In this document: positions 1 to 6,436 of the stretch, piece after piece | Layout of the letters: each line of letters starts with the position of its first letter | How positions within the stretch are numbered: the stretch's first letter is position 1 | From: Methanobrevibacter sp. | GTDB lineage: Archaea > Methanobacteriota > Methanobacteria > Methanobacteriales > Methanobacteriaceae | Length of the DNA stretch: 8,832 nt | Direction of reading: 5' to 3' | Assembly: GCA_016838945.1 (NCBI GenBank) | Contig: JADLKP010000086.1 | Location: 1 to 8,832 of the forward strand | Program-made: the position numbers and the translations under genes | The notes under the pieces: generated by a model | What the model was told of the DNA's origin: nothing | Databases searched by the model: none | What the model saw: the letters and a program-made list of their open reading frames with translations, nothing else

Positions 1-22
1 ATTTATTAATTATTTTTATTTA

Positions 23-121
23 CTATTTATTTACAATTTATTTACTATTTATATACACTTTATTTACTATTTATTTACTATTTATTTACTATTTATTTAC
101 TATTTATTTACTATTTTTAAA
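23..121. repeat. 11-bp tandem array, consensus CTATTTATTTA, nine units
   Basis: The only cytosine of each unit recurs at 23, 34, 45, 56, 67, 78, 89, 100 and 111, exactly 11 bp apart (unit 56-66 has a second C at 58). Units at 23, 67, 78, 89 and 100 are identical to the consensus; those at 34, 45 and 56 differ by one or two bases; the last decays into CTATTTTTAAA. The period is close to one helical turn. There are no spacers, so it is not a CRISPR. Function is unknown; replication slippage is a sufficient origin. Confidence 0.9.
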
Positions 122-383
122 GTAAACTCTTTCAAATTACTTTTAAGAAAATATAATTTACTAAAAAGCTATTTTTAACCAATGATTAATAAAAAATAAC
201 AATAAAAATTAAACAATTAAACAAAAAATATATAAATATAAAATTATAGTATTGTAAATATAGAAAATAAAATATTTATTTTATTATAAGAAATTAAACA
301 TGGATTGTAGAAATTTATTGTAATTATTTATTGTAATAAAAGATCATATTTATTTTTAATAAAATTAAAGAAGGTAAAACAAA
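122..383 (+). promoter_or_regulatory. mptA upstream region with candidate TATA box
   Basis: This stretch has no gene and is almost entirely A/T. The best TATA-like element is TATATAAATATA at 229-240, which would place a start site near 260 and give a leader of about 120 nt. Within that leader TTGTA occurs at 305-309, 318-322 and 331-335, each 13 bp apart; the last two belong to a repeated ATTTATTGTAAT (313-324 and 326-337). A weak ribosome-binding site, AAGGT at 371-375, precedes the mptA ATG. The TATA assignment is tentative because many A/T runs here look similar. Confidence 0.4.
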
Positions 384-1322
384 ATGGTAGTTTGTCTCCC
401 AGACACACAAGATGATGAACCACGTATCCCTATTCACTTAAGCAGAGTAGGTGTTACTGGCGTCAAAAAACTTTTAACTCTTAAAAGAAAAGAAAAAAGA
501 CCAATCATATTATTACCTACTTTTGATGCTTTTGTAGATTTGCCAAGCACTCAAAAAGGTACACATATGTCTAGAACCCCTGAAGCTATCAGTGAAGTTG
601 TTGATGAAGTTGCTAAAGGTGCTTCCGCCGGTGTTGAATCACTTTGTGCAGATATCGTTAATAGGATGCTTGAAAAGCATGAATACGCTAAACGTGTTGA
701 AGTAAACATGGTCAGTGACTACATGTTCATGAAGGAATCCCCAGTAACAGACAATAGATCACAGGAAATGGCTAAATTAATAGCTAATGCTGTGGGTATT
801 CGTGAAGATGATGGGACCATCACCATTAGAAAAGCTATTGGTGCTGAAGTTATCGGAATGACTGTATGTCCATGTGCACAGGAATCTGTAAGAGAAGTGG
901 ATAAAAGCAACTTATTAAAATTCTTAGATGAAGAAACATGCGAAAAAGTATTGGATACTGTAACTTTCGCTTCCCACAACCAAAGGGGAGTAGGAACCAT
1001 TTTAATAGAAGTTCCTGAAAAAGAGTACATCGATGGTGAAAAATTGATTGAAATCATTGAATCATCTATGAGTTCTCCTATCTCAGAACTATTAAAACGT
1101 CCTGATGAAAATGCAGTTGTAATGCGTGCACATAAAAATCCTGTATTTGTAGAAGACTGCGTCAGAACAATGAATGAAAAGATCATTGAAGAGTTTTCAT
1201 ACTTGCCTGATGACACATTGATCACTACAAGACAAGAAAACCATGAAAGTATTCACAGACACAATGCTTATGCAGAAAAAGTTTCCACTTTAGGTTCTCT
1301 CAAAGAAGAACTTAATTTATAA
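384..1322 (+). CDS. mptA: GTP cyclohydrolase IV (MptA), methanopterin biosynthesis
   Basis: Likely the iron-dependent archaeal enzyme that converts GTP to 7,8-dihydroneopterin 2',3'-cyclic phosphate, the first committed step to the tetrahydromethanopterin pterin. The 312-residue protein has the COG1469 (FolE2/MptA) layout: an N-terminal stretch DEPRIPIHLSRVGVTG (residues 11-26), STQKGTHMSR (55-64), the cysteine motif MTVCPCAQ (159-166, Cys162 and Cys164), SHNQRG (197-202), EDCVR (257-261) and a histidine-rich end NHESIHRHNAYAE (286-298). Cys and His in these motifs are plausible metal ligands by family analogy, though I cannot assign each one. The ATG at 384 lies 8 nt after AAGGT, and the length matches the archaeal family. 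No adjacent pterin genes are visible, so it appears monocistronic. Its last three codons and stop form part of a downstream tandem repeat. Confidence 0.93.
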   Translation: MVVCLPDTQDDEPRIPIHLSRVGVTGVKKLLTLKRKEKRPIILLPTFDAFVDLPSTQKGTHMSRTPEAISEVVDEVAKGASAGVESLCADIVNRMLEKHEYAKRVEVNMVSDYMFMKESPVTDNRSQEMAKLIANAVGIREDDGTITIRKAIGAEVIGMTVCPCAQESVREVDKSNLLKFLDEETCEKVLDTVTFASHNQRGVGTILIEVPEKEYIDGEKLIEIIESSMSSPISELLKRPDENAVVMRAHKNPVFVEDCVRTMNEKIIEEFSYLPDDTLITTRQENHESIHRHNAYAEKVSTLGSLKEELNL

Positions 1323-1438
1323 TAAGAAGCAAAATTAAGTGTTTAAAAATACTTAAGTTATAATGAGAAGTTAAGATTAAGTGTTTAAAAATACTTAATT
1401 TATAATGAGAAGTTAAGATTAAGTTCATGAAACTTAAT
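1311..1438 (+). repeat. Three-copy ~41-bp tandem repeat starting inside the mptA 3' end
   Basis: Units run 1311-1351, 1352-1393 and 1394-1432, then a partial unit begins. Each starts CTTAA(T/G)TTATAAT(A/G)AGAAG and ends with an inverted repeat. The first copy includes the last mptA codons and its TAA stop; the next two are non-coding copies. Units 2 and 3 are nearly identical until GTGTTTAAAAATA is replaced by GTTCATGAAA. The simplest reading is tandem duplication of the gene end together with its hairpin. Confidence 0.85.
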
Positions 1439-1459
1439 TAAACTTTTATTTTTTCTTTT
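1418..1459 (+). terminator. Hairpin plus T-rich run downstream of mptA
   Basis: ATTAAGTT (1418-1425) pairs perfectly with AACTTAAT (1431-1438) around a 5-nt loop, and a T-rich run follows at 1444-1459. Two weaker upstream hairpins with 10-nt loops, ATTAAGT/ACTTAAT at 1376-1382/1393-1399 and TTAAGT/ACTTAA at 1335-1340/1351-1356, come from the same tandem repeat. In archaea the T-run is the main termination signal, so the hairpins may instead protect the RNA end. Confidence 0.5.
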
Positions 1460-1869
1460 AAAACACATGCAAATATTGCTTATTTGCTTAATTTATACTT
1501 AATAAAAATAATAACTATTTTTACTATTTTATAGACTTAGTCAATGAAAGGATTATAAACCTATTTTACTATTTTTACAAATAGTTTAAGCTATTTTTAC
1601 AATTCAAACAAAATAATGCCCTATTTTTTTCTAAACCCCGTTATATAATGTTTAAAACAAAAAAATATCATAAACATTATATATCATATTAAAAATAATT
1701 TAATATAGTTAACTTAATTATTATATGAGTTAATCAATCATTATATGAATTAAATAATTATTCTTAGATTTCGTATCCCCCATTAATTGGTTAAACTGAT
1801 AAATTTCTATTCCACCGATTAAGGCAGAAAAGAACAAAATCTATGATAGTTAAAATTAAAGGCGATTAG
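1460..1869 (+). promoter_or_regulatory. Long non-coding leader/promoter region of the ABC1 gene
   Basis: No gene is visible here. CTATTTT occurs at 1514, 1524, 1561, 1569, 1591 and 1621. TATA-like cores are at 1641-1649 (TTATATAAT), 1677-1685, 1720 and 1740; the last two lie in a repeated ATTATATGARTTAA 20 bp apart. From about 1765 the DNA becomes less A/T-rich. TTAATTGGT (1783-1791) can pair with ACCGATTAA (1814-1822), nine pairs including one G-U, around a 22-nt loop. GGCGAT at 1861-1866, three bases before the ATG, is a one-mismatch form of the GGTGAT ribosome-binding site. Which TATA core is used cannot be decided by reading. Confidence 0.4.
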
Positions 1870-3462
1870 ATGGCAAAAGAAGATAAGAAAGTATCAAGAC
1901 AACGTTTTGATGAAATTATGGGTGTTGCAAAAAGACACCACTTAGCAAAATTATTGAAAGACAACGAAGACGATGATGATTTTGAAGTTTCAGACTTAAG
2001 ATATGCAATGGAAGAGTGTGGCCCTGCATTCATCAAATTAGGCCAATTACTCGCTACAAGGCCAGATTTAGTCGGTAATGAAATAGCTGATGATTTGAAA
2101 TTGCTTAGGGACAACACACCTGCAACTCCTTTTGAAGAAATGAGAGCAGTTATCGAAGAGGAACTTGGACAGCCTCTCGAAGAGGTATACTCCGAATTCA
2201 ATGAAGAGCCTCTTGGTTCTGCATCAATCGGTCAAGTATATAAGGCAACATTAAAGGAAAGTGGCCAAGAAGTTGCAGTTAAGGTTCAAAAGCCAGGCAT
2301 CATTGATGTGATTGAACCTGATGTAAAAATATTGAATAAAATAGCTGGAACCCTGGACAAGCATGTTTCAGGAACAAGAACATATAACTTACCTGCAATG
2401 GCTCAAGAATTCGAAAGGTCAATCTTCAAAGAGCTCGACTATATGGAAGAAGTCAGAAACATAGGTAAGATCACCAAAAACTTTTCAGATGTGGATTACA
2501 TAAAATTCCCAGACGTATATCCTGAATACTGTACTTCCAAAGTCATTAACATGGAACTTATTGACGGATATGAAGTGACCGACCTGTTCGACAATGAAAT
2601 CGAAGGAATAAACAATAAGGAAATCGCTCAGTATGGATGCCAATCCTACTTGAAACAAGTATTGCTTGACGGATTTTTCCATGCGGACCCACACCCAGGT
2701 AACTTGTTTGTAACCAAAGACAACAAGCTTTGCTACATAGACATGGGAATGATGGGAGTTGTAAACGATACTTTCAGATCAAACTTTGCTCAAATGATAT
2801 TGCTCCTATTGGATGGAAATTCACACCATTTGATCAATCAAATGCTTTATATGAACATCATCACTCCTGAACAGAATACTGATGAATTTAAGGCAGATGT
2901 TGATGACTTGCTAAACACCTACATTGGAGTTGACATAGACCAAATGGATGGAATATTCGACAACTTAATGAATGTCATGATCAAGCACAATATCATTCTT
3001 CCAAGAGAATTCGTAATGATTGGAAGAGGAATACTCCTTATTGAAGATGCAGGAGACAAATTGGATCCTCACTTCAATCTTACTGCAGAGCTTGAAACAT
3101 TCGCGAAAAAAATGATTAAATCAAAATTCGAACCAGGAAATCTTGTTGGTGGTGGATTCAACTACATTGTAGAAATTGAACACTTATTAAAAGACTTGCC
3201 TGACAGACTTAACAGCACTCTTGACAAGCTTGAAAAAGGACAATTAGAGTTAAATATGAACCACACTGGCTTGGATGAATTGAAAGATCAATTATCCATT
3301 TCATTAATCGTTTCTGCATTGCTTGTTGGTTCATCCATTGCAATTTTAGCAGATAAAGGACCAAGAGTATGGGACATTTCAGCTATCGGTTTCTTTGGAT
3401 TCCTAATCAGTGCAGTTCTTGGAATATATATCATAATTAAATTCATACGTACTGAAAAGTAA
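1870..3462 (+). CDS. ABC1/UbiB/AarF-family atypical kinase-like membrane protein
   Basis: A 530-residue protein with all hallmarks of the UbiB (ADCK) family: KLGQ at 56-59 (the KxGQ motif), an alanine-rich-loop equivalent GSASIGQVY at 116-124, the nucleotide lysine in VAVKVQ (Lys138), ELD at 188-190 (the ExD motif), HADPHPGN at 271-278 (Asp273) and DMG at 291-293 in the DFG position. Two C-terminal hydrophobic helices, roughly 476-494 and 503-526, anchor it in the membrane. In ubiquinone-making organisms relatives support quinone synthesis through ATPase activity. Methanogens of this order lack ubiquinone, so a role in isoprenoid or membrane lipid handling is only inference. The start is fixed by an in-frame TAG directly before the ATG. 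A small secreted-protein gene follows after 43 bp. Confidence 0.9.
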   Translation: MAKEDKKVSRQRFDEIMGVAKRHHLAKLLKDNEDDDDFEVSDLRYAMEECGPAFIKLGQLLATRPDLVGNEIADDLKLLRDNTPATPFEEMRAVIEEELGQPLEEVYSEFNEEPLGSASIGQVYKATLKESGQEVAVKVQKPGIIDVIEPDVKILNKIAGTLDKHVSGTRTYNLPAMAQEFERSIFKELDYMEEVRNIGKITKNFSDVDYIKFPDVYPEYCTSKVINMELIDGYEVTDLFDNEIEGINNKEIAQYGCQSYLKQVLLDGFFHADPHPGNLFVTKDNKLCYIDMGMMGVVNDTFRSNFAQMILLLLDGNSHHLINQMLYMNIITPEQNTDEFKADVDDLLNTYIGVDIDQMDGIFDNLMNVMIKHNIILPREFVMIGRGILLIEDAGDKLDPHFNLTAELETFAKKMIKSKFEPGNLVGGGFNYIVEIEHLLKDLPDRLNSTLDKLEKGQLELNMNHTGLDELKDQLSISLIVSALLVGSSIAILADKGPRVWDISAIGFFGFLISAVLGIYIIIKFIRTEK

Positions 3463-3494
3463 ACAAAACAAATAATGATAAAAAAATAGTAGTT

Positions 3495-3501
3495 AGGTGA
3501 T
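3495..3501 (+). promoter_or_regulatory. Ribosome-binding site that selects the second of two ATGs
   Basis: AGGTGAT is a full-strength site. The nearest ATG (3502-3504) directly abuts it and opens only ATG AAT GAT TAA, whereas the ATG at 3506, four bases downstream, opens the signal-peptide protein. The 4-nt gap fits the 3-4 nt gaps at other genes in this window. Confidence 0.7.
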
Positions 3502-3505
3502 ATGA

Positions 3506-3970
3506 ATGATTAAAAAAATTTTTGCATTATTATTGTTAAGCTTTTTAGTGATTGGAGCTGCAAGTGCTGCAGACTTTAAGCTTAATGATGGATTTGATCA
3601 AGTAACCGAATATTTCTCTACAAATAACGAAACCGGTATGACCATTTGTACTTGGGACTATTATGATGATAGTGTTCAAGAGTATTATTTACAAAACGGT
3701 ACCGATTACCTCATAGTTGAAGGAAACAACAACACATACAACACAACAGAACACACTTCAAGTAAAATGGGAGACGTGATGAATTATATGACTAGTGGAA
3801 ATATCGGTTTAAGTTATGGAGTTTTAGAAATAACAGAACATAACGGCAATGAATATGTCATTTATGCCTATATGGAAAAGGCAAGTCCTGATGATTGGAA
3901 AGCATGTTATGATGAATTGATGAAATTCAATGAAAACAATAACCTCGAACCAATAGCAGATGCTATATAA
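3506..3970 (+). CDS. Small secreted protein of unknown function
   Basis: A 154-residue protein that I cannot assign to a named family. The N-terminus is a classic Sec signal peptide: MIKK, a hydrophobic core to about residue 17, then AASA|ADF, with cleavage expected after Ala21. No second membrane segment or cell-wall anchor is visible, so it may be released or held at the surface by partners. The mature part is acidic, rich in Asn, Tyr and Thr, and has four N-glycosylation sequons (Asn41, Asn64, Asn75, Asn79) plus two cysteines (48 and 134) that could form a disulfide. It lies 43 bp after the ABC1 gene and before a strong terminator, which suggests co-transcription. A functional link to the ABC1 protein is only inference. 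Confidence 0.8.
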   Translation: MIKKIFALLLLSFLVIGAASAADFKLNDGFDQVTEYFSTNNETGMTICTWDYYDDSVQEYYLQNGTDYLIVEGNNNTYNTTEHTSSKMGDVMNYMTSGNIGLSYGVLEITEHNGNEYVIYAYMEKASPDDWKACYDELMKFNENNNLEPIADAI

Positions 3971-3980
3971 AACTAAATTT

Positions 3981-4016
3981 TAGGAAAATTCTTTTTTTCC
4001 TATTTTCTTTTTTAAA
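3981..4016 (+). terminator. Hairpin terminator after the secreted-protein gene
   Basis: TAGGAAAA (3981-3988) pairs perfectly with TTTTCCTA (3995-4002) around a 6-nt loop and is followed by TTTTCTTTTTT. It lies 11 bp after the stop codon and probably ends the ABC1/secreted-protein transcript. Confidence 0.7.
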
Positions 4017-4100
4017 AAACATTTAAATCAAATATAAACCATATAGAAAACTTATTTTTTATATTAGTTTTTTGCTATAATTTACTTATTAAAAATTATA

Positions 4101-4115
4101 TCTTTTTAAAAAAAA
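4101..4115 (-). terminator. Oligo-T run ending the zinc-ribbon transcript
   Basis: On the minus strand a run of eight T (A-run at 4108-4115 on the plus strand), with further T-rich sequence beyond, lies 25 bases after the stop codon of the zinc-ribbon gene. Archaeal polymerase can terminate at such runs without a hairpin. Confidence 0.45.
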
Positions 4116-4139
4116 GAGTATAAGAATTAAATTAATAAT

Positions 4140-4412
4140 TTAGTCCTTTGCCCATCTTTTAAGGTTTGGAAAAACCTCATTCATCATTTTTAAAGCTTCA
4201 TCCATATCAATGTTAGGATGAACTTCAACCATTTTTTCACTGCAGAACGCAATCATATCTTCCATAGACATATCAGATGTGAATTCACCATCCTTAAAGC
4301 AGTACATGCAGTAATCATCATTTTTAGAACCGTCAGCATTGGTTCCATAAAGTTCTTCAGTCATAGGCATAGCACAGGATTGACAGAATTTTTGATTTTC
4401 GAAATTTTCCAT
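4140..4412 (-). CDS. Small zinc-ribbon domain protein
   Basis: A 90-residue protein whose N-terminal half is a putative zinc ribbon of the zf-ribbon_2 type: CQSC (Cys10, Cys13), then AMPMTEELYGTNADGSKNDDY, then CMYC (Cys35, Cys38), which would bind one zinc ion. The C-terminal half (about 47-90) is probably helical, with SMEDMIAFCSEKM and a WAKD end. These proteins are common in bacteria and archaea and often annotated as transcriptional regulators, but I know of no established function. The start is supported by AGGAAATGAT just upstream on the minus strand (plus strand 4417-4426). It is a single gene with convergent and divergent plus-strand neighbours. Confidence 0.85.
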   Translation of the reverse strand: MENFENQKFCQSCAMPMTEELYGTNADGSKNDDYCMYCFKDGEFTSDMSMEDMIAFCSEKMVEVHPNIDMDEALKMMNEVFPNLKRWAKD

Positions 4413-4515
4413 AATATCATTTCCTAATTTAAGTAAACATATATATTAAAATCAATAGTATTATACGTTTCGAAAGAGCATTTAAAGAGTATTTTATTTT
4501 CAGTATTTTGTAAAA

Positions 4516-4523
4516 TTTATATA
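4516..4523 (+). promoter_or_regulatory. TATA box of the 4671 gene
   Basis: TTTATATA matches the archaeal TATA consensus exactly. A start site about 25 bp downstream, near 4545-4550, would give a leader of about 120 nt that contains the phased A-tracts. The opposite-strand zinc-ribbon promoter must lie in 4413-4500; a minus-strand TTTAAAT around 4480-4486 is a weak candidate. Confidence 0.65.
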
Positions 4524-4581
4524 CTATCTAAATTAAAAATAACTATATAATTTTTAAATATGATTTTTAAAAAGATAATTT

Positions 4582-4636
4582 AAAAATAATTAAAAAAACT
4601 AAAAAAAACTAAAAATAATTAAAAAATCTAAAAAAA
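4582..4636. repeat. Six phased A-tracts in the leader of the 4671 gene
   Basis: Runs of five to eight A begin at 4582, 4592, 4601, 4611, 4621 and 4630, separated by short CT, TAATT or TCT breaks. Steps of 9-10 bp keep the tracts on one helix face, the standard pattern for intrinsically curved DNA. Confidence 0.75.
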
Positions 4637-4670
4637 TTAGAATTAATTTTATAAAATAAAAAGTGATTTT

Positions 4671-5126
4671 ATGTCAGATGTATTATTAAAAACTACAGGA
4701 CAAATTATAGGACATTTCAATGCATATAAAGGTTCCAGACCAGCATTTCATGGAGAACATGTTGTCATTGTAAGAGGAATTAGCCGTGACCCAATCGAAA
4801 TTGATGATATGGAAGCTAAAATAGCAGAGCTTAAAGACATTCTTCAAGCAGAAGAAGCGGATGTCATGTCAGATGACGGTAAAGAATTTGTAGAAAAGGT
4901 AGATTCTTACATAAGGGATGCTGAAGCTGCTGATACAGCACCAGATAATGGTGGAATACTCAAAATGAAAGAGCAATTGGAAGCTATGGGACTCCATGTT
5001 GAGTACAAACTCTTCTTAATGCCTAATGTAGGTGCTTTTGTAGCAATCTGGAAAGACAAATCTGGATTCGGACCATTATATGTTGAAGTAACCGCTTCTG
5101 AAAGAGGAAAAGATGAAGAAATATAA
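4671..5126 (+). CDS. Conserved methanogen hypothetical protein, possibly DUF2120
   Basis: A 151-residue soluble protein without signal peptide, membrane segment or cysteine. Its N-terminal style (LKTTGQIIGHFNAYKGSRPAFHGEHVVIVRGISRD, residues 6-40) recalls the methanogen-restricted DUF2120 family, but this is from memory and unverified. Residues 42-88 are acidic and look helical; residues 108-140 (LHVEYKLFLMPNVGAFVAIWKDKSGFGPLYVEV) look like beta strands with conserved-type glycines. No catalytic motif is recognisable. The start is supported by GTGAT at 4663-4667, three bases before the ATG. It has its own promoter and lies 154 bp before cofG in the same direction, so it could be co-transcribed with it, but the array between them makes that uncertain. 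Confidence 0.8.
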   Translation: MSDVLLKTTGQIIGHFNAYKGSRPAFHGEHVVIVRGISRDPIEIDDMEAKIAELKDILQAEEADVMSDDGKEFVEKVDSYIRDAEAADTAPDNGGILKMKEQLEAMGLHVEYKLFLMPNVGAFVAIWKDKSGFGPLYVEVTASERGKDEEI

Positions 5127-5144
5127 AATAAGAATTCAATAATT

Positions 5145-5220
5145 TAGTTCTAAATTAGTTCTAAATTAGTTCTAAATTAGTTCAAATTAGTTCTAATTTA
5201 ATTCTAATTTAATTCTAATT
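5145..5220. repeat. 11-bp tandem array TAGTTCTAAAT to TAATTCTAATT, seven units
   Basis: The cytosine recurs at 5150, 5161, 5172, 5183, 5193, 5204 and 5215, with steps of 11, 11, 11, 10, 11 and 11. The first three units are identical TAGTTCTAAAT; the fourth lost one T; the last two are TAATTCTAATT. It fills half the gap between the hypothetical gene and cofG. Confidence 0.9.
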
Positions 5221-5272
5221 TATTTAAATTAATAATTAATTTAAAAATTAAATTTAATTAAATCAAAAAACT

Positions 5273-5277
5273 GGTGA
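5273..5277 (+). promoter_or_regulatory. cofG ribosome-binding site
   Basis: GGTGA lies three bases before the ATG at 5281 and is the only G-rich spot in the otherwise A/T intergenic DNA, so it fixes the start. Confidence 0.7.
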
Positions 5278-5280
5278 AAA

Positions 5281-6411
5281 ATGTCTAATTTATCTAATAT
5301 TGATTTTAAAAACCTTAGTCGAGATGACTTAATAGCTATTTTAGAATGCAAAAAAGAAGACATTCTAAAACTGATGAAATTGGCTAATTCAAAAAGAGAA
5401 AGCAATTTTGTCACATATTCCAAAAATGTGTTCATCCCACTTACAAAAATCTGTAGAAATGATTGCGGCTACTGTGCATTCAAGCAAAGCCCGGATGATT
5501 CTGATGCAATCATATTGATGGAGAAAGAGGAAGTCTTGTCCACATTAAAGGAAGCTGAAAAATATGGCTGTAAGGAAGCATTGTTTACAATAGGTGAAGA
5601 TGCAGATACAGAACCTGCTGTAAAGGCAAAATTAGACAAATTAGGCTATGAAAACATGGTAGATTACATTTATGACATCTGCAAAATGACTGTTGAGGAA
5701 ACCAAATTATTCCCACATACAAATGCAGGAAATTTCTCATATGAGGATATGAAAAAATTAAAGCAGTACAATATCTCAATGGGAATGATGCTTGAAAATT
5801 CATCAGATAGATTAATGCACACAATAGCACATGAGAAAAGTCCTGGAAAAGATCCTAAATTGCGTATTGAAACTATAGAAAATGCTGGAAAGCTCAATAT
5901 TGCATACACAACTGGAATATTGATTGGAATCGGTGAAACAAAAGAGGAAATAGCTGATTCCCTGCTTAAAATAAAAGAGATTTGCGATAAGTATGGTCAC
6001 ATTCAAGAAGTAATCATTCAAAACTTCACAGTAAGTCCGGGAATACAAATGGAAAACTACGAAGAGCCAAGCCTTTTAGAAATGGTTAGAACCGTTGCAG
6101 CTGCTCAACTGCTTTTCGATGAAGATGTTTCAGTTCAAGTCCCACCTAATCTGAACTATGAAACCAGCCAAATATTCCTTCTCTGCGGTACCGATGACTG
6201 GGGAGGAGTATCCCCGCTTAGTGAAGATTATATAAATCCATCATCTCCATGGCCAACTCTTGAAAAACTTGAAAAACTGACTAATGATGCAGGATACGAA
6301 TTAAAAGAAAGATTGGCAATATATAAAAAATACATAAACGAAAAATATATCAAAAATCCAGTTTTATTGAAAAAGACAAAAAGAGCACAAGAAGAGATTG
6401 AAAATAACTAA
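5281..6411 (+). CDS. cofG: FO synthase subunit CofG (radical SAM), F420 biosynthesis
   Basis: With CofH this radical-SAM enzyme makes 7,8-didemethyl-8-hydroxy-5-deazariboflavin (FO), the chromophore of F420, the hydride carrier of methanogenesis. The cluster motif CRNDCGYC (Cys58, Cys62, Cys65; CX3CX2C) follows VTYSKNVFIPLTKI. Other family marks are ALFTIGEDADTEP (100-112), FPHTNAGNFSYEDM (144-157), GILIGIGETKEEI (212-224), VQVPPNLNYE (285-294) and the CofG-like end segment DDWGGVSPLSEDYINPSSPWP (305-325). These favour CofG over CofH. At 376 residues it is near the usual archaeal length of about 360, with a slightly longer lysine-rich tail. No cofH is visible nearby, so the partner gene must lie elsewhere. 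Its terminator is unclear; a 14-base palindrome at 6437-6450 is the nearest candidate. Confidence 0.95.
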   Translation: MSNLSNIDFKNLSRDDLIAILECKKEDILKLMKLANSKRESNFVTYSKNVFIPLTKICRNDCGYCAFKQSPDDSDAIILMEKEEVLSTLKEAEKYGCKEALFTIGEDADTEPAVKAKLDKLGYENMVDYIYDICKMTVEETKLFPHTNAGNFSYEDMKKLKQYNISMGMMLENSSDRLMHTIAHEKSPGKDPKLRIETIENAGKLNIAYTTGILIGIGETKEEIADSLLKIKEICDKYGHIQEVIIQNFTVSPGIQMENYEEPSLLEMVRTVAAAQLLFDEDVSVQVPPNLNYETSQIFLLCGTDDWGGVSPLSEDYINPSSPWPTLEKLEKLTNDAGYELKERLAIYKKYINEKYIKNPVLLKKTKRAQEEIENN

Positions 6412-6436
6412 TCTCTTCAAATTTCTAATTATTTAA

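Noticed and set aside
23..121. Possible CRISPR array
   Set aside because: Units are 11 bp and directly abutting with no unique spacers; no cas-like gene is in the window.
719..1225. 168-codon open frame on the minus strand within mptA
   Set aside because: It lies wholly inside a confidently identified gene, is rich in Ser and Ile as expected of an antisense frame, and has no recognisable motif or ribosome-binding site.
1765..1830. Possible tRNA or known riboswitch in the ABC1 leader
   Set aside because: No cloverleaf arms, no GTTCRA T-loop motif and no recognisable ligand-binding core; only one stem-loop could be supported.
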